Assembly (NCBI RefSeq): GCF_019635465.1
Contig: NZ_JAHBZK010000003.1
Coordinates: forward strand, 62,001 to 126,000
Length of the DNA: 64,000 bases
Direction of reading: 5' to 3'
DNA from: Hydrogenophaga sp.
GTDB taxonomy: Bacteria > Pseudomonadota > Gammaproteobacteria > Burkholderiales > Burkholderiaceae_C
The position numbers and the translations under genes are program-made. A model generated the notes under the pieces. It was not told the origin of the DNA. It saw only the letters and a program-made list of their open reading frames with translations, and ran no database searches. Positions 19,020 through 26,736 of the stretch are shown piece by piece. How positions within the stretch are numbered: position 1 is the stretch's first letter; each line of letters starts with the position of its first letter.

Positions 19020-20246
19020 ATGACGGCCACCTCTCCCGCTGTAGCGTTTCGACTGGCGCTTGCCCTGGCCTTTGGCGCGGCGGTGTCTTTGGGCATCACG
19101 CGTTTTGCCTACGGCCTGTTGCTGCCACCCATGCGCGCCGATCTGGGCTGGAGCTACACGCTGGCCGGCGCGATGAACACGGCCAACGCGGTGGGCTACC
19201 TGGTCGGTGCGCTCGCCATGCCCTGGCTCATGCGGCAGCGATCGGCGTCGTGGTGGTTTGTGGTGGGTGGCTGGGTGGCATCAGTGGTGATGGCCGCCAG
19301 CGGCTTTCTGGTCGATGCCAACGCCTTGCTGTTGCAGCGCCTGGTGGCCGGTGCGGCCAGCGCCCTGGTGTTCATCGCCGGCGGTCTGCTGGGCGCGCGT
19401 GTGGCGGCGCTGCATGCGCCGCGGGCGGGTTTGCTGCTGGGCATCTACTACGGCGGCACGGGCCTGGGCATCGTGGCCTCCGCGCTGGCGGTGCCGGCGC
19501 TGTTGGCCGCAGGGTCGGGTTCGCCACCGGCCTGGGCCTGGGGCTGGTGGGGCCTGGCCATGCTGTGCGCGCTGTGCTGCCTGTGCATGGCGTGGCCGGC
19601 GCGTGTCCTCGCCCGCCTGGAGGGGCCCGCGCAGGGCACGGCCGCGGCGGCGGCGCCACCCGTGGGCTGGGCGTCGATGGGCTGGGGCCTGGCGGGCTAC
19701 GCCCTGTTCGGTGTGGGCTACATCGGCTACATGACCTTCTCGGTGGCCCTGCTGCGCGAGCAGGGTCTGTCGGCGCTGGGCATCACGGTGTATTTCTCGG
19801 CGCTGGGCGTGGCGGTGATGGTGGCGCCCCGCGTGTGGGCCGGCTTGCTGGACCGCGAACGTGGCGGTGGTGCGCTGGCGCGGCTCAACGGCCTGCTGGC
19901 GCTGGCGGCGGTGCTGCCGGTGCTGGGGGGCGGCCTGTCGCTGGCCCTGGTCTCGGGCCTCGTGTTTGGCGGGGTGTTCCTGTCGGTGGTGGCCTCGACC
20001 ACCGCCTTCGTTCGCCACAACCTGCCGCCCGCGCAATGGGCGCGCGGCATCAGCGCCTTCACGATCTGCTTTGCGGTGGGGCAGATCGTGGGGCCGGTCA
20101 TCGTGGGCCTGATCAGCGACGGCGCGGGTGGGCTGGCGCGGGGGTTGGTGTTCTCTTCGGGCGCCCTGGCCCTGGGGGCTGTGCTGGCCTGGCGGCAGCG
20201 TCCGCTGGCAGGGCACCAGGGGCTTACCAACGGTCACGCCCCTTAG
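19020..20246 (+). CDS. MFS transporter, YbfB/YjiJ family
   Basis: Inner-membrane transporter of 408 aa with about twelve hydrophobic segments, almost free of charged residues outside loops. The N-terminus (GITRFAYGLLLPPMRADLGW) and the following NTANAVGYLVGALA are the recognisable YbfB/YjiJ signature. The substrate is unknown. It is transcribed divergently from the aminotransferase (122-nt gap), which could supply or use the transported compound; this is only suggested by position. The downstream AsmA-like gene starts 35 nt later on the same strand. Confidence 0.87.
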   Translation: MTATSPAVAFRLALALAFGAAVSLGITRFAYGLLLPPMRADLGWSYTLAGAMNTANAVGYLVGALAMPWLMRQRSASWWFVVGGWVASVVMAASGFLVDANALLLQRLVAGAASALVFIAGGLLGARVAALHAPRAGLLLGIYYGGTGLGIVASALAVPALLAAGSGSPPAWAWGWWGLAMLCALCCLCMAWPARVLARLEGPAQGTAAAAAPPVGWASMGWGLAGYALFGVGYIGYMTFSVALLREQGLSALGITVYFSALGVAVMVAPRVWAGLLDRERGGGALARLNGLLALAAVLPVLGGGLSLALVSGLVFGGVFLSVVASTTAFVRHNLPPAQWARGISAFTICFAVGQIVGPVIVGLISDGAGGLARGLVFSSGALALGAVLAWRQRPLAGHQGLTNGHAP

Positions 20247-20280
20247 GCGCAGGGAAACACCTGCTCGGCACAATGCCCGC

Positions 20281-21585
20281 ATGGTGTCGATGCGTCGTTG
20301 GGCTGTGTGGATCGGGGTGCCGTTGCTGGCGTTGGCGAGCTTGTTGTGGGGCTTGCACCGCTGGATCGGCAGTGATGATTTCCGTGCGCGGCTGGGGGCG
20401 GTGGCCAGCGAGACATTGGGTGCTCCGGTGCGTGCCGAGCGCCTGTCACTGGCACTGTGGCCCTTGCCAGCGGTGGCTGTCGACGGTCTGCGCATCGAGG
20501 CCCGCACGCCCCTGAGCCTGCAGCGGGTGGAATTGCGGCCGCAGTGGGGGCCGCTGCTTCGCGGTCGCGTGCAGGTGCAGACGCTGGTGGTGCGCAACGC
20601 GGTGCTGCCCGAGGCGACCATTGCGCTGATTGGTGCGCGGCTGAACCAGGGCAAGCCCGCTGGCAAACCGGCGGCCTCAGGCGACGGCGAAGCCATCGAT
20701 TTTTCGGTGTTGCCGCGCGAGTTGGTGCTCGACCATGTGACCTGGGTGGCGGCCGACGGCACGCGCACCGGCTTTGACGCCGCCATGACGCTGGACGCCG
20801 ACGGCTGGCCACACCGTGCGGACGCGGCCATCGTGGCCGGCGCGCACAAAGGGGCCGAGCTGCAACTGCGGCGCCAGGACGCGGCCACCGCCTGGCAATT
20901 GCAGGTGCGCATCGGGGGCGGCCACATCCGCGGCCCACTCAATGTGACCTTGCCCGCCGCCGACGCGCGCGAGCGGCGGGTGACGCTCAAGGGCCGGCTG
21001 CAGACCGAGGGCGTGGAGGTGGCGGCGCTCACGGCGCCCAGCCGCCCGCTCAGCGGCAGCCTGCAGGCCGAGACCGACATCAGCGCGCAGTTCAGCGAGC
21101 GCGTCAGCGCCGAGGCACTGGTGGCGGCGCTGCGCACCGACACCAGCTTCACCGTGCGCGAGGCCACGCTCAATGGGCTGGACCTGGCCAAGGCCGTCAC
21201 CACGGTGGGCCTGTCGCGCGGCGGGCTGACCCGCCTGGACACCCTGGCGGGGCGCGTGGCCACACGCGGCAAGGCCATTCAGCTGAGCAACCTGGTGGCC
21301 AGCTCGGGCGCGTTGGCGGCCACGGGCGAGGTGGCGATTTCGCCCAGCCGGGCGCTGTCGGGCCGCGTGCGTGTGGACATGACGCGCGGCAAAGGGGGTC
21401 AGGTGGTCGGTGTGCCGCTGGCCGTGGGCGGCACGGTGAACGAGCCGCAGGTGACGCTCACCCGTGCTGCCCTGCTGGGCGCAGCGGTGGGCACGGTGGT
21501 GATGCCGGGTGTGGGGACCGGTGCGGGCGCCAACCTGGGGGACCGCCTGGGCGAAGGGCTGAAGGGCCTGCTCGGCAAGCCCTGA
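20281..21585 (+). CDS. AsmA family protein
   Basis: Inner-membrane-anchored periplasmic protein of 434 aa. One N-terminal transmembrane helix (MRRWAVWIGVPLLALASLLW) is followed by beta-rich sequence. Typical AsmA elements are SETLGAPVRAERLSLALWPL at residues 40-59 and a C-terminal region with NGLDLAKAVTTVGLSRGGLT and LTRLDTLAGRVATRGKAIQL. AsmA relatives are implicated in phospholipid transport to, or assembly at, the outer membrane. ATG 20281 is chosen because the signal-anchor begins there; an ATG at 20290 is equally possible. Upstream frame extension overlaps the MFS gene and is rejected. Confidence 0.82.
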   Translation: MVSMRRWAVWIGVPLLALASLLWGLHRWIGSDDFRARLGAVASETLGAPVRAERLSLALWPLPAVAVDGLRIEARTPLSLQRVELRPQWGPLLRGRVQVQTLVVRNAVLPEATIALIGARLNQGKPAGKPAASGDGEAIDFSVLPRELVLDHVTWVAADGTRTGFDAAMTLDADGWPHRADAAIVAGAHKGAELQLRRQDAATAWQLQVRIGGGHIRGPLNVTLPAADARERRVTLKGRLQTEGVEVAALTAPSRPLSGSLQAETDISAQFSERVSAEALVAALRTDTSFTVREATLNGLDLAKAVTTVGLSRGGLTRLDTLAGRVATRGKAIQLSNLVASSGALAATGEVAISPSRALSGRVRVDMTRGKGGQVVGVPLAVGGTVNEPQVTLTRAALLGAAVGTVVMPGVGTGAGANLGDRLGEGLKGLLGKP

Positions 21586-21627
21586 GGCGCTGACGCTGAT
21601 GGCGGCGGTGGCAGCGTTCTTGCCGCC

Positions 21628-21789
21628 TCAGAGCAGCATCAACAACGGCAGCAGCAGGCAGCCCGCCAGCCACAGCAGCAGTGCCTGCCAGTCACGGCGC
21701 TGATCGCGGCGCTCACTCTCGGCGTCCAGGGCCGTGTCCCCCGCACCAAATGGGCGGGGGGCGTGCCGGGAACGTGTGACAGCGAACAT
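21628..21789 (-). CDS. small hypothetical tail-anchored membrane protein
   Basis: Possible 53-aa protein: a charged N-terminal half (DTALDAESERRDQRRDWQ) and one C-terminal transmembrane helix (ALLLWLAGCLLLPLLMLL). No family recognised. Support is weak: no clear ribosome site is seen, and an ATG at 21837 would add 16 residues. In its favour it lies in a gene-size gap downstream of the hybrid kinase gene, with a GTGA-N6-TCAC box 63 bp upstream of the chosen ATG. That spacing is close to other copies of the same motif relative to their genes. Confidence 0.4.
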   Translation of the reverse strand: MFAVTRSRHAPRPFGAGDTALDAESERRDQRRDWQALLLWLAGCLLLPLLMLL

Positions 21790-21840
21790 GGAATCGGGCG
21801 GTGGCGTTGACAGCGTGCGAGGGACGATACGTCGCATCGC

Positions 21841-21866
21841 CTGGTCCGACCAGTGAACAAAGTCAC
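21841..21866. promoter_or_regulatory. GTGAC-N4-GTCAC-type palindrome (site A) with adjacent palindrome
   Basis: GTGAACAAAGTCAC at 21853-21866 matches the shared GTGAC-N4-GTCAC motif with one arm mismatch. CTGGTC-C-GACCAG (21841-21853) is a separate perfect 13-bp palindrome touching it. Both lie at the 3' end of the hybrid kinase gene and upstream of the small membrane ORF. Confidence 0.45.
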
Positions 21867-23647
21867 AAGCTTTCCCTCATCGGTGGGAACCGCGGCGCGA
21901 TCAGCTCTGAAAGTGATCGACGCAACACCGTGGGATCGACCGGCTTGTGCAGCACCGGCACGCCGGCTTCGCGCAACCGCTGCAGCCGCTCGGGCGCGGT
22001 CTCTCCGGTGATCAGCAGCCAGGGCAGATTGGGTGCGTGGTGCGCGCGCAGGCGTTGTGCGGCCTGCAGGCCGTCGGCGCCATCGGCCAGCCGGAAGTCG
22101 CAGATCAGCGCGTCGAAGGGCTGGCCGTTGTGTTGGGCCTGCCGCAGGGCCTCGCTGGCCCGCGCCTCGTTGTCGACCGCGGTCAGGGCCACACCCCAGC
22201 CGGCCAGGAGGGCGCCGGTGGCATCGGCGATGTCGCGTTCGTCATCGATCAAGAGCACCCGCTGGGGCATGGTGCTGACGTCGGTGGTGTCGGTGCTGCC
22301 GGTCGGCTGGGCGTTGGCTGCGGGGCGAGCGGCGCGGGGTAGCTCGATGCGAAAGCGTGTGCCCCGACCAACGTGCGAGCGCAGGTCGATCTGCAGTCCG
22401 AGCAGCGTGGCCAGACGCCGCACGATGGCCAGGCCCATGCCCAGGCCGCGGGTGCGATCGCGCCCCGGGTTGTCCACCTGGTAGTACTCGTCGAAGACGC
22501 GGCCGACGTGCTCGGGTGCGATACCGATGCCGGTGTCGATCACCTCCACCCACACCTGCTCCCCGCGCGCGCGGGCCACCAGCAACACACCGCCGCGTTG
22601 CGTGTACTTGATGGCGTTTTCGATCAGGTTGGCGAGCAGCCGTTGCAGCAGGTGTGCGTCGGTGTTGACCCACAGGTCGGTCGCGCGGATGCGCAGCTGC
22701 AGGCCGGCCTCCTCGGCGCGCGGACCGAACAGGGGCAGCAGCTGGGTGAACACATCGGCCAGCGCCACGTCCTGGCGCTCGGGCTCGATCACGCCCGCGT
22801 CCAGGCGCGAGACATCGAGCATGGTGTCCAGCGAGTTGCCCAGGGCGCGCACGGCGCCCATGAGGCGCTGCGCATGGGTGAGCGCCGATCGCCCTTGCAG
22901 CTCACGTTCGATCACCGCACCGAACAGGGCGATGGCGTGCAGCGGTTGTCGCAGGTCGTGGCTGGCGGCGGCGAAGAAGCGGGTCTTCTCCTCGCTGGCA
23001 CGGCGTGTGATGGCCATCTGCTCGGCCAGCTGATCGGCCAGGGCTTCTTTTTCGAAGCGGGTGCGCAACGCGTCACTGAGCAGGTGATGCAGGTTGCGCG
23101 CAAACAGCATGGTGGCCATCAGGTAGACCAGACAACAACCCGCAATGAACCAGTGCAGGGTGTCGCCGTGCCAGGCCAGTGCGGTGATGAGCCCCAGCAC
23201 CATGGGCAGTGAAAAGGCTAGCACCGAGGCCCAGCGCGAAGCCACCGCCGGCACACCGGCGCTGCTGATGCCCAGGATCACCAGAATGAGCAAGGCAGTG
23301 AGGGGTGGGTTGTCCACCGGCATGAAGAACCAGGGCGCCAACCCCCAGGTGAGGCTGTAGAGCAGATGCTCGCGGGCATGCACGCGCGCCCAGTGCGCGC
23401 TGCGGGCGTCGGCCTGCGGATCGCGCGCGCGGTTGCCCAGAAAGGGGTAGCGCGCGGTCTGCACGATGTGCAGCAGCCACCAGGCGATCACCCAGGGGTC
23501 GCGCAGTTGCCACCAGTACAACGCAGCCATGCCCCAGCCCAGCGCCACGTCGGCCAGCATCGAAGGCAACAGGTTGCGGTACAGCGCGGCGACCTGCGCG
23601 CGCTGCACGCGCTCGGCGATGGTCAGCGACGCTGTGGCTGAGGTCAC
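21863..23647 (-). CDS. hybrid sensor histidine kinase with C-terminal receiver domain
   Basis: Membrane sensor kinase of 594 aa. About six hydrophobic segments (residues 30-185) serve as the sensor. The HisKA box FFAAASHDLRQPLHAIAL has His230; the HATPase has NLIENAIKYTQRGG, DTGIGIAPEH and GLGMGLAIVRRL. A receiver domain from about 463 has VLLIDDERD, phospho-acceptor Asp517 (ALICDFRLADG) and Lys568. The GTG start at 23647 overlaps the stop of the response-regulator gene (GTGA). Signal and targets are unknown. The architecture is the same as the kinase at 50287-52029, so the two are paralogues. Confidence 0.9.
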   Translation of the reverse strand: MTSATASLTIAERVQRAQVAALYRNLLPSMLADVALGWGMAALYWWQLRDPWVIAWWLLHIVQTARYPFLGNRARDPQADARSAHWARVHAREHLLYSLTWGLAPWFFMPVDNPPLTALLILVILGISSAGVPAVASRWASVLAFSLPMVLGLITALAWHGDTLHWFIAGCCLVYLMATMLFARNLHHLLSDALRTRFEKEALADQLAEQMAITRRASEEKTRFFAAASHDLRQPLHAIALFGAVIERELQGRSALTHAQRLMGAVRALGNSLDTMLDVSRLDAGVIEPERQDVALADVFTQLLPLFGPRAEEAGLQLRIRATDLWVNTDAHLLQRLLANLIENAIKYTQRGGVLLVARARGEQVWVEVIDTGIGIAPEHVGRVFDEYYQVDNPGRDRTRGLGMGLAIVRRLATLLGLQIDLRSHVGRGTRFRIELPRAARPAANAQPTGSTDTTDVSTMPQRVLLIDDERDIADATGALLAGWGVALTAVDNEARASEALRQAQHNGQPFDALICDFRLADGADGLQAAQRLRAHHAPNLPWLLITGETAPERLQRLREAGVPVLHKPVDPTVLRRSLSELIAPRFPPMRESL

Positions 23648-24333
23648 CGCAGCTGGCTGATGAGCTGCGCCCGCGAGCGCACGCCAAAGAGCAGCAGCAG
23701 GGCCGAGACGTGGTTCTTGACCGTGCCTTCGCTGAGGTGGGCACGCTCGGCGATGTCGCGGTTGGAGGCCCCCGCGAGCAGCCATTCCAGTACCTGGGCC
23801 TGGCGTTCGGTCAAGGTCAGGCGCTGGCCGTTGACGCCGTGCCACGTGGACACCGTGGTCTGTTCCCGGCGCAGTGGTGTGACATCGGCCTGATCGTCGG
23901 GACCGAAGCTGCCCTGCGAGCGGATGAAGTCGATCACGTGGCGCAGGTCGCCAGATTTCGGCAGGTAGGCCAGCGCGCCGCGCGCGATGGTGTGCCGCGT
24001 CAGGCCGGGGTCGTTCACGCCAGAGAGCACCACCACCGGGGCCTGCGGCCAGGCGCGCAGGAAATCGTCGAGACCACTCATGCCATGGGCATCGGGCAGG
24101 TGCAGGTCGAGCAGCACCAGGCGGATCTGGTGGCGGTGATGGCGGTAGAGCTCGATGGCTTCGTGCAGGGTGCGCGCCTCGAACACCGGTACGTCCTCGC
24201 CGGTGTCCGCCGCGTGCGACTGCACCAGTGTGAGCAGGCCCAGGCGGACCAGATCGTGGTCGTCGACCAGCAACAGACCGCGCGCACGCTGGTCGGTGGG
24301 AGGGTGGTCGAGCAGCGCTTCCATGGCCGGCAT
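23644..24333 (-). CDS. NarL/FixJ-type response regulator
   Basis: Cytoplasmic regulator of 229 aa. The receiver domain has LLVDDHDLVRLG, phospho-acceptor Asp76 (LVLLDLHLPDAHG) and Lys126. A C-terminal LuxR-type helix-turn-helix follows: LTLTERQAQVLEWLLAGASN, then RDIAERAHLSEGTVKNHVSA. It is first in the operon and overlaps its kinase by 4 nt, a cognate pair. Two in-frame ATGs (24333, 24324) are possible starts. A GTGAC-N4-GTCAT palindrome lies 27 bp upstream, in the gap shared with the divergent agmatinase gene. Confidence 0.9.
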   Translation of the reverse strand: MPAMEALLDHPPTDQRARGLLLVDDHDLVRLGLLTLVQSHAADTGEDVPVFEARTLHEAIELYRHHRHQIRLVLLDLHLPDAHGMSGLDDFLRAWPQAPVVVLSGVNDPGLTRHTIARGALAYLPKSGDLRHVIDFIRSQGSFGPDDQADVTPLRREQTTVSTWHGVNGQRLTLTERQAQVLEWLLAGASNRDIAERAHLSEGTVKNHVSALLLLFGVRSRAQLISQLR

Positions 24334-24355
24334 GGTAGGCAGCCGCGGGCCCGAC

Positions 24356-24383
24356 GGGAAGTGACCAAAGTCATTGGCTTCCC
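24356..24383. promoter_or_regulatory. GTGAC-N4-GTCAT palindrome (site B) inside a larger inverted repeat
   Basis: GTGACCAAAGTCAT (24361-24374) matches the motif found near both two-component systems. It is nested in a wider inverted repeat, GGGAAG (24356-24361) with CTTCCC (24378-24383), and with CCAA / TTGG inside. It lies between the divergent response-regulator and agmatinase genes. Confidence 0.5.
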
Positions 24384-24493
24384 CCTTGGGTGGGGTGGAC
24401 GCCGGGGTGTGCCAGCAAATGGCCCCTTGGGAGTGCGGGACGAAGGCGTATCGTCGCCGCCCAGTTCCTCTCCGGTATCCCCCCGCGCGTTCC

Positions 24494-25420
24494 ATGGCTC
24501 TCGGTCACTTTGCTTTCGCCAACAACACCAACCGCTTCCTGGCCTGCGAGCCCTTGGGCGATCAACCCTTCGCGGTCTGCGGTGTGCCCTACGACGGGGT
24601 GGTGACCAACCGCCCTGGCGCACGCTTTGGCCCGCAGGCCATCCGCGCGGCCAGCCTCATGCTGTGCGACGGTATTCACCCGGTGTTCGATGTGTCGCCG
24701 CTGCCGCTGGTGGGCGATGCGCTCGACATGCGCCTGCCCAACGCTTCGCCGTTGGCCGAGGTCCGTGCCCACATCGAACGCCAGGCCAGCGAGCTGATGG
24801 CGCGCCACCACTGCGTGTTTCTGGGCGGCGACCATTCGGTCACGCTCTCGCTGTTGCGGGCGGCGCGCGCGCGGCACGGGCAGCCTCTGGCGCTGCTGCA
24901 TTTCGACGCGCATTGCGACACCTGGGTCGATCATTTTGGCGAGCCCTCGGGCCACGGCACCTGGACCTACGAAGCGATTCAGGAGGGGCTGGTGAGCCCG
25001 GCGCACAGCGTGCAGGTGGGCATTCGCTCCAGTGGCGAGCGCTCGGCGCGCGAGTACGTGGCCGATCGGGGTGGCGAAATCTTCACCGCGCGCGCTCTGC
25101 GCGGCCTGGATGGCGAGGGCCTGGCGCCGACGCTGCAGTCCATCCGGACACGGTTGGGCAATCGGCCGGCCTATCTGACGCTGGACATCGATGTGCTCGA
25201 TCCGGCGTTCGCGCCCGGCACCGGCACGCCCGAACCCGGCGGGCTGACCAGCTCACAGGTGCTGACCTTTCTTGAGGGGTTGACCGATCTCAACTGGATC
25301 GGCATGGACTGCGTGGAGGTGGCACCTGCCTACGACCACGCCGAGCTGACCAGCAACGCAGCGGCCTGCTTTGTCTGGACTTACCTGGCGGGACAGGTCG
25401 CCAAGCAAGGGGCGCGCTGA
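24494..25420 (+). CDS. speB: agmatinase (ureohydrolase family)
   Basis: Manganese ureohydrolase of 308 aa that would hydrolyse agmatine to putrescine and urea. Metal ligands are visible in the three family motifs: GGDHSVTLSLL, HFDAHCDTW, and LDIDVLDPAFAPGTGTPEPGG. Length and motifs fit agmatinase better than arginase. The start is ATG 24494, with no strong ribosome-binding site. It is the first gene of the polyamine block and lies 1 nt before the oxidoreductase. Guanidino-acid hydrolases share the fold, so agmatine specificity rests on the putrescine-pathway context. Confidence 0.87.
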   Translation: MALGHFAFANNTNRFLACEPLGDQPFAVCGVPYDGVVTNRPGARFGPQAIRAASLMLCDGIHPVFDVSPLPLVGDALDMRLPNASPLAEVRAHIERQASELMARHHCVFLGGDHSVTLSLLRAARARHGQPLALLHFDAHCDTWVDHFGEPSGHGTWTYEAIQEGLVSPAHSVQVGIRSSGERSAREYVADRGGEIFTARALRGLDGEGLAPTLQSIRTRLGNRPAYLTLDIDVLDPAFAPGTGTPEPGGLTSSQVLTFLEGLTDLNWIGMDCVEVAPAYDHAELTSNAAACFVWTYLAGQVAKQGAR

Positions 25421-25421
25421 C

Positions 25422-26723
25422 ATGTCCCTCATTGGTTCGGATACCCAGCTCAACCAGCAGAGCTACTACGAAGCCAGCGTGCAGCGGGGGGCGCCACGCG
25501 CGCCCCTGCAGGAACACCTCAAGGTCGACGCCGTGGTGGTGGGTGCGGGCTTCAGCGGCTTGTCGGCGGCGCTGGAGATGGCACAGCGCGGCCTGCAGGT
25601 GGTGGTGCTGGAGGCCGATCGCATCGGCAGTGGCGCCAGCGGCCGCAACGGTGGCCAGGCCATCGTGGGCTATGCCAGCGGGCAGGCGCCGTTCGAGGCG
25701 CAGCTCGGGCGCGAGGACGCCGATCGTGCCTGGGCGATGTCGCTGGAGGCGATCGACCTGATCGACCGGCGCATCGCCGAGCACGGCATCGATTGCGACC
25801 GCACGCTGGGCTATGTGTACGTCGCCGAGGGCGCACGCAAGGCGCGCGCGCTGCGCGAGGAAATGGACGGCCTGGCCGCGCGGGGCATTGCCGTGGACTG
25901 GGCCGAAGGCCAGGACGTGGCGCGCCACATCCGCACCGAGCGTTACGCCGCGTCGGCGCGCGAGACGCGCAGCGGCCACCTGCACCCGCTGAAGTACGCG
26001 TTGGGCCTGGCCCGCGCGGCCGAGGCCGCGGGCGTGCGCATCTTCGAGCACTCGGCGGTGATGGCGCTGCAGCGTGGCGACACCCTGGTGGCGCGCACTG
26101 CCCGGGGTCAGGTCACGGCGCGCTTTGGCGTGCTGGCTGGCAACTGCATGCTGCCCGAATACGGCCCCGCGGTGGCGCCCGAGATTGCCGCGCGCATCAT
26201 GCCGGTGGGCACCTACATCATCGGCACCGAGCCGGTGGACCCCTCGCTCGCCGAGCGGCTCATCCCCGGGCAGGCGGCGGTGTGCGACAACAACTTCGTG
26301 CTCGACTACTACCGCTTCAGCGCCGATCACCGCATGCTCTTCGGCGGTCGCGTGAGCTACACCACCCGCACCCCCGCGCGCCTGAAAGAGACCATGCGCG
26401 CGCGCATGGCGGCGGTGTTTCCGGCGCTGCGCGAGGTGCCGGTGGCGCATGTGTGGGGCGGCTTCGTCGACATCAGCATGAACCGCGCGCCCGACTTTGG
26501 CCGGCTCGGCAGCAACGTGTACTACCTGCAGGGCTTCAGCGGCCACGGCGTGGCGCTGACGGGCCTGGCCGGTCAGCTGGTGGCCGAAGCGGTGCTGGGG
26601 CAGGCGGGTCGCTTCGATGTGTTCGCGCGCTTGCGCCATCACCGGTTCCCGGGGGGGCGTTGGATGCGCACGCCCAGCCTGGCGCTGGGCATGTGGTGGC
26701 ACCGCTTGCGCGACGCGGTGTGA
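25422..26723 (+). CDS. puuB: FAD-dependent oxidoreductase, gamma-glutamylputrescine oxidase-like
   Basis: DAO-family flavoprotein of 433 aa. The Rossmann FAD motif is VDAVVVGAGFSGLSAALEMA followed by VVLEADRIGSGASGRNGGQ; the latter is diagnostic of PuuB/DadA-like amine oxidases. Near the C-terminus, GGRVSYTTRTPARL and YYLQGFSGHGVALTGLAG complete the fold. PuuB oxidises gamma-glutamylputrescine to the aldehyde with H2O2. It starts 1 nt after the speB stop and lies near puuA, puuD and puuC-like genes, supporting the assignment. It converges on the MocR regulator. Confidence 0.82.
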   Translation: MSLIGSDTQLNQQSYYEASVQRGAPRAPLQEHLKVDAVVVGAGFSGLSAALEMAQRGLQVVVLEADRIGSGASGRNGGQAIVGYASGQAPFEAQLGREDADRAWAMSLEAIDLIDRRIAEHGIDCDRTLGYVYVAEGARKARALREEMDGLAARGIAVDWAEGQDVARHIRTERYAASARETRSGHLHPLKYALGLARAAEAAGVRIFEHSAVMALQRGDTLVARTARGQVTARFGVLAGNCMLPEYGPAVAPEIAARIMPVGTYIIGTEPVDPSLAERLIPGQAAVCDNNFVLDYYRFSADHRMLFGGRVSYTTRTPARLKETMRARMAAVFPALREVPVAHVWGGFVDISMNRAPDFGRLGSNVYYLQGFSGHGVALTGLAGQLVAEAVLGQAGRFDVFARLRHHRFPGGRWMRTPSLALGMWWHRLRDAV

Positions 26724-26736
26724 CGCGCCAGCGTCC

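Noticed and set aside
19281-21278. 665-codon minus-strand frame opposite the MFS and AsmA-like genes
   Set aside because: It spans two genes on the other strand, and its composition (Arg/Ser/Ala/Pro) is that of a shadow frame.
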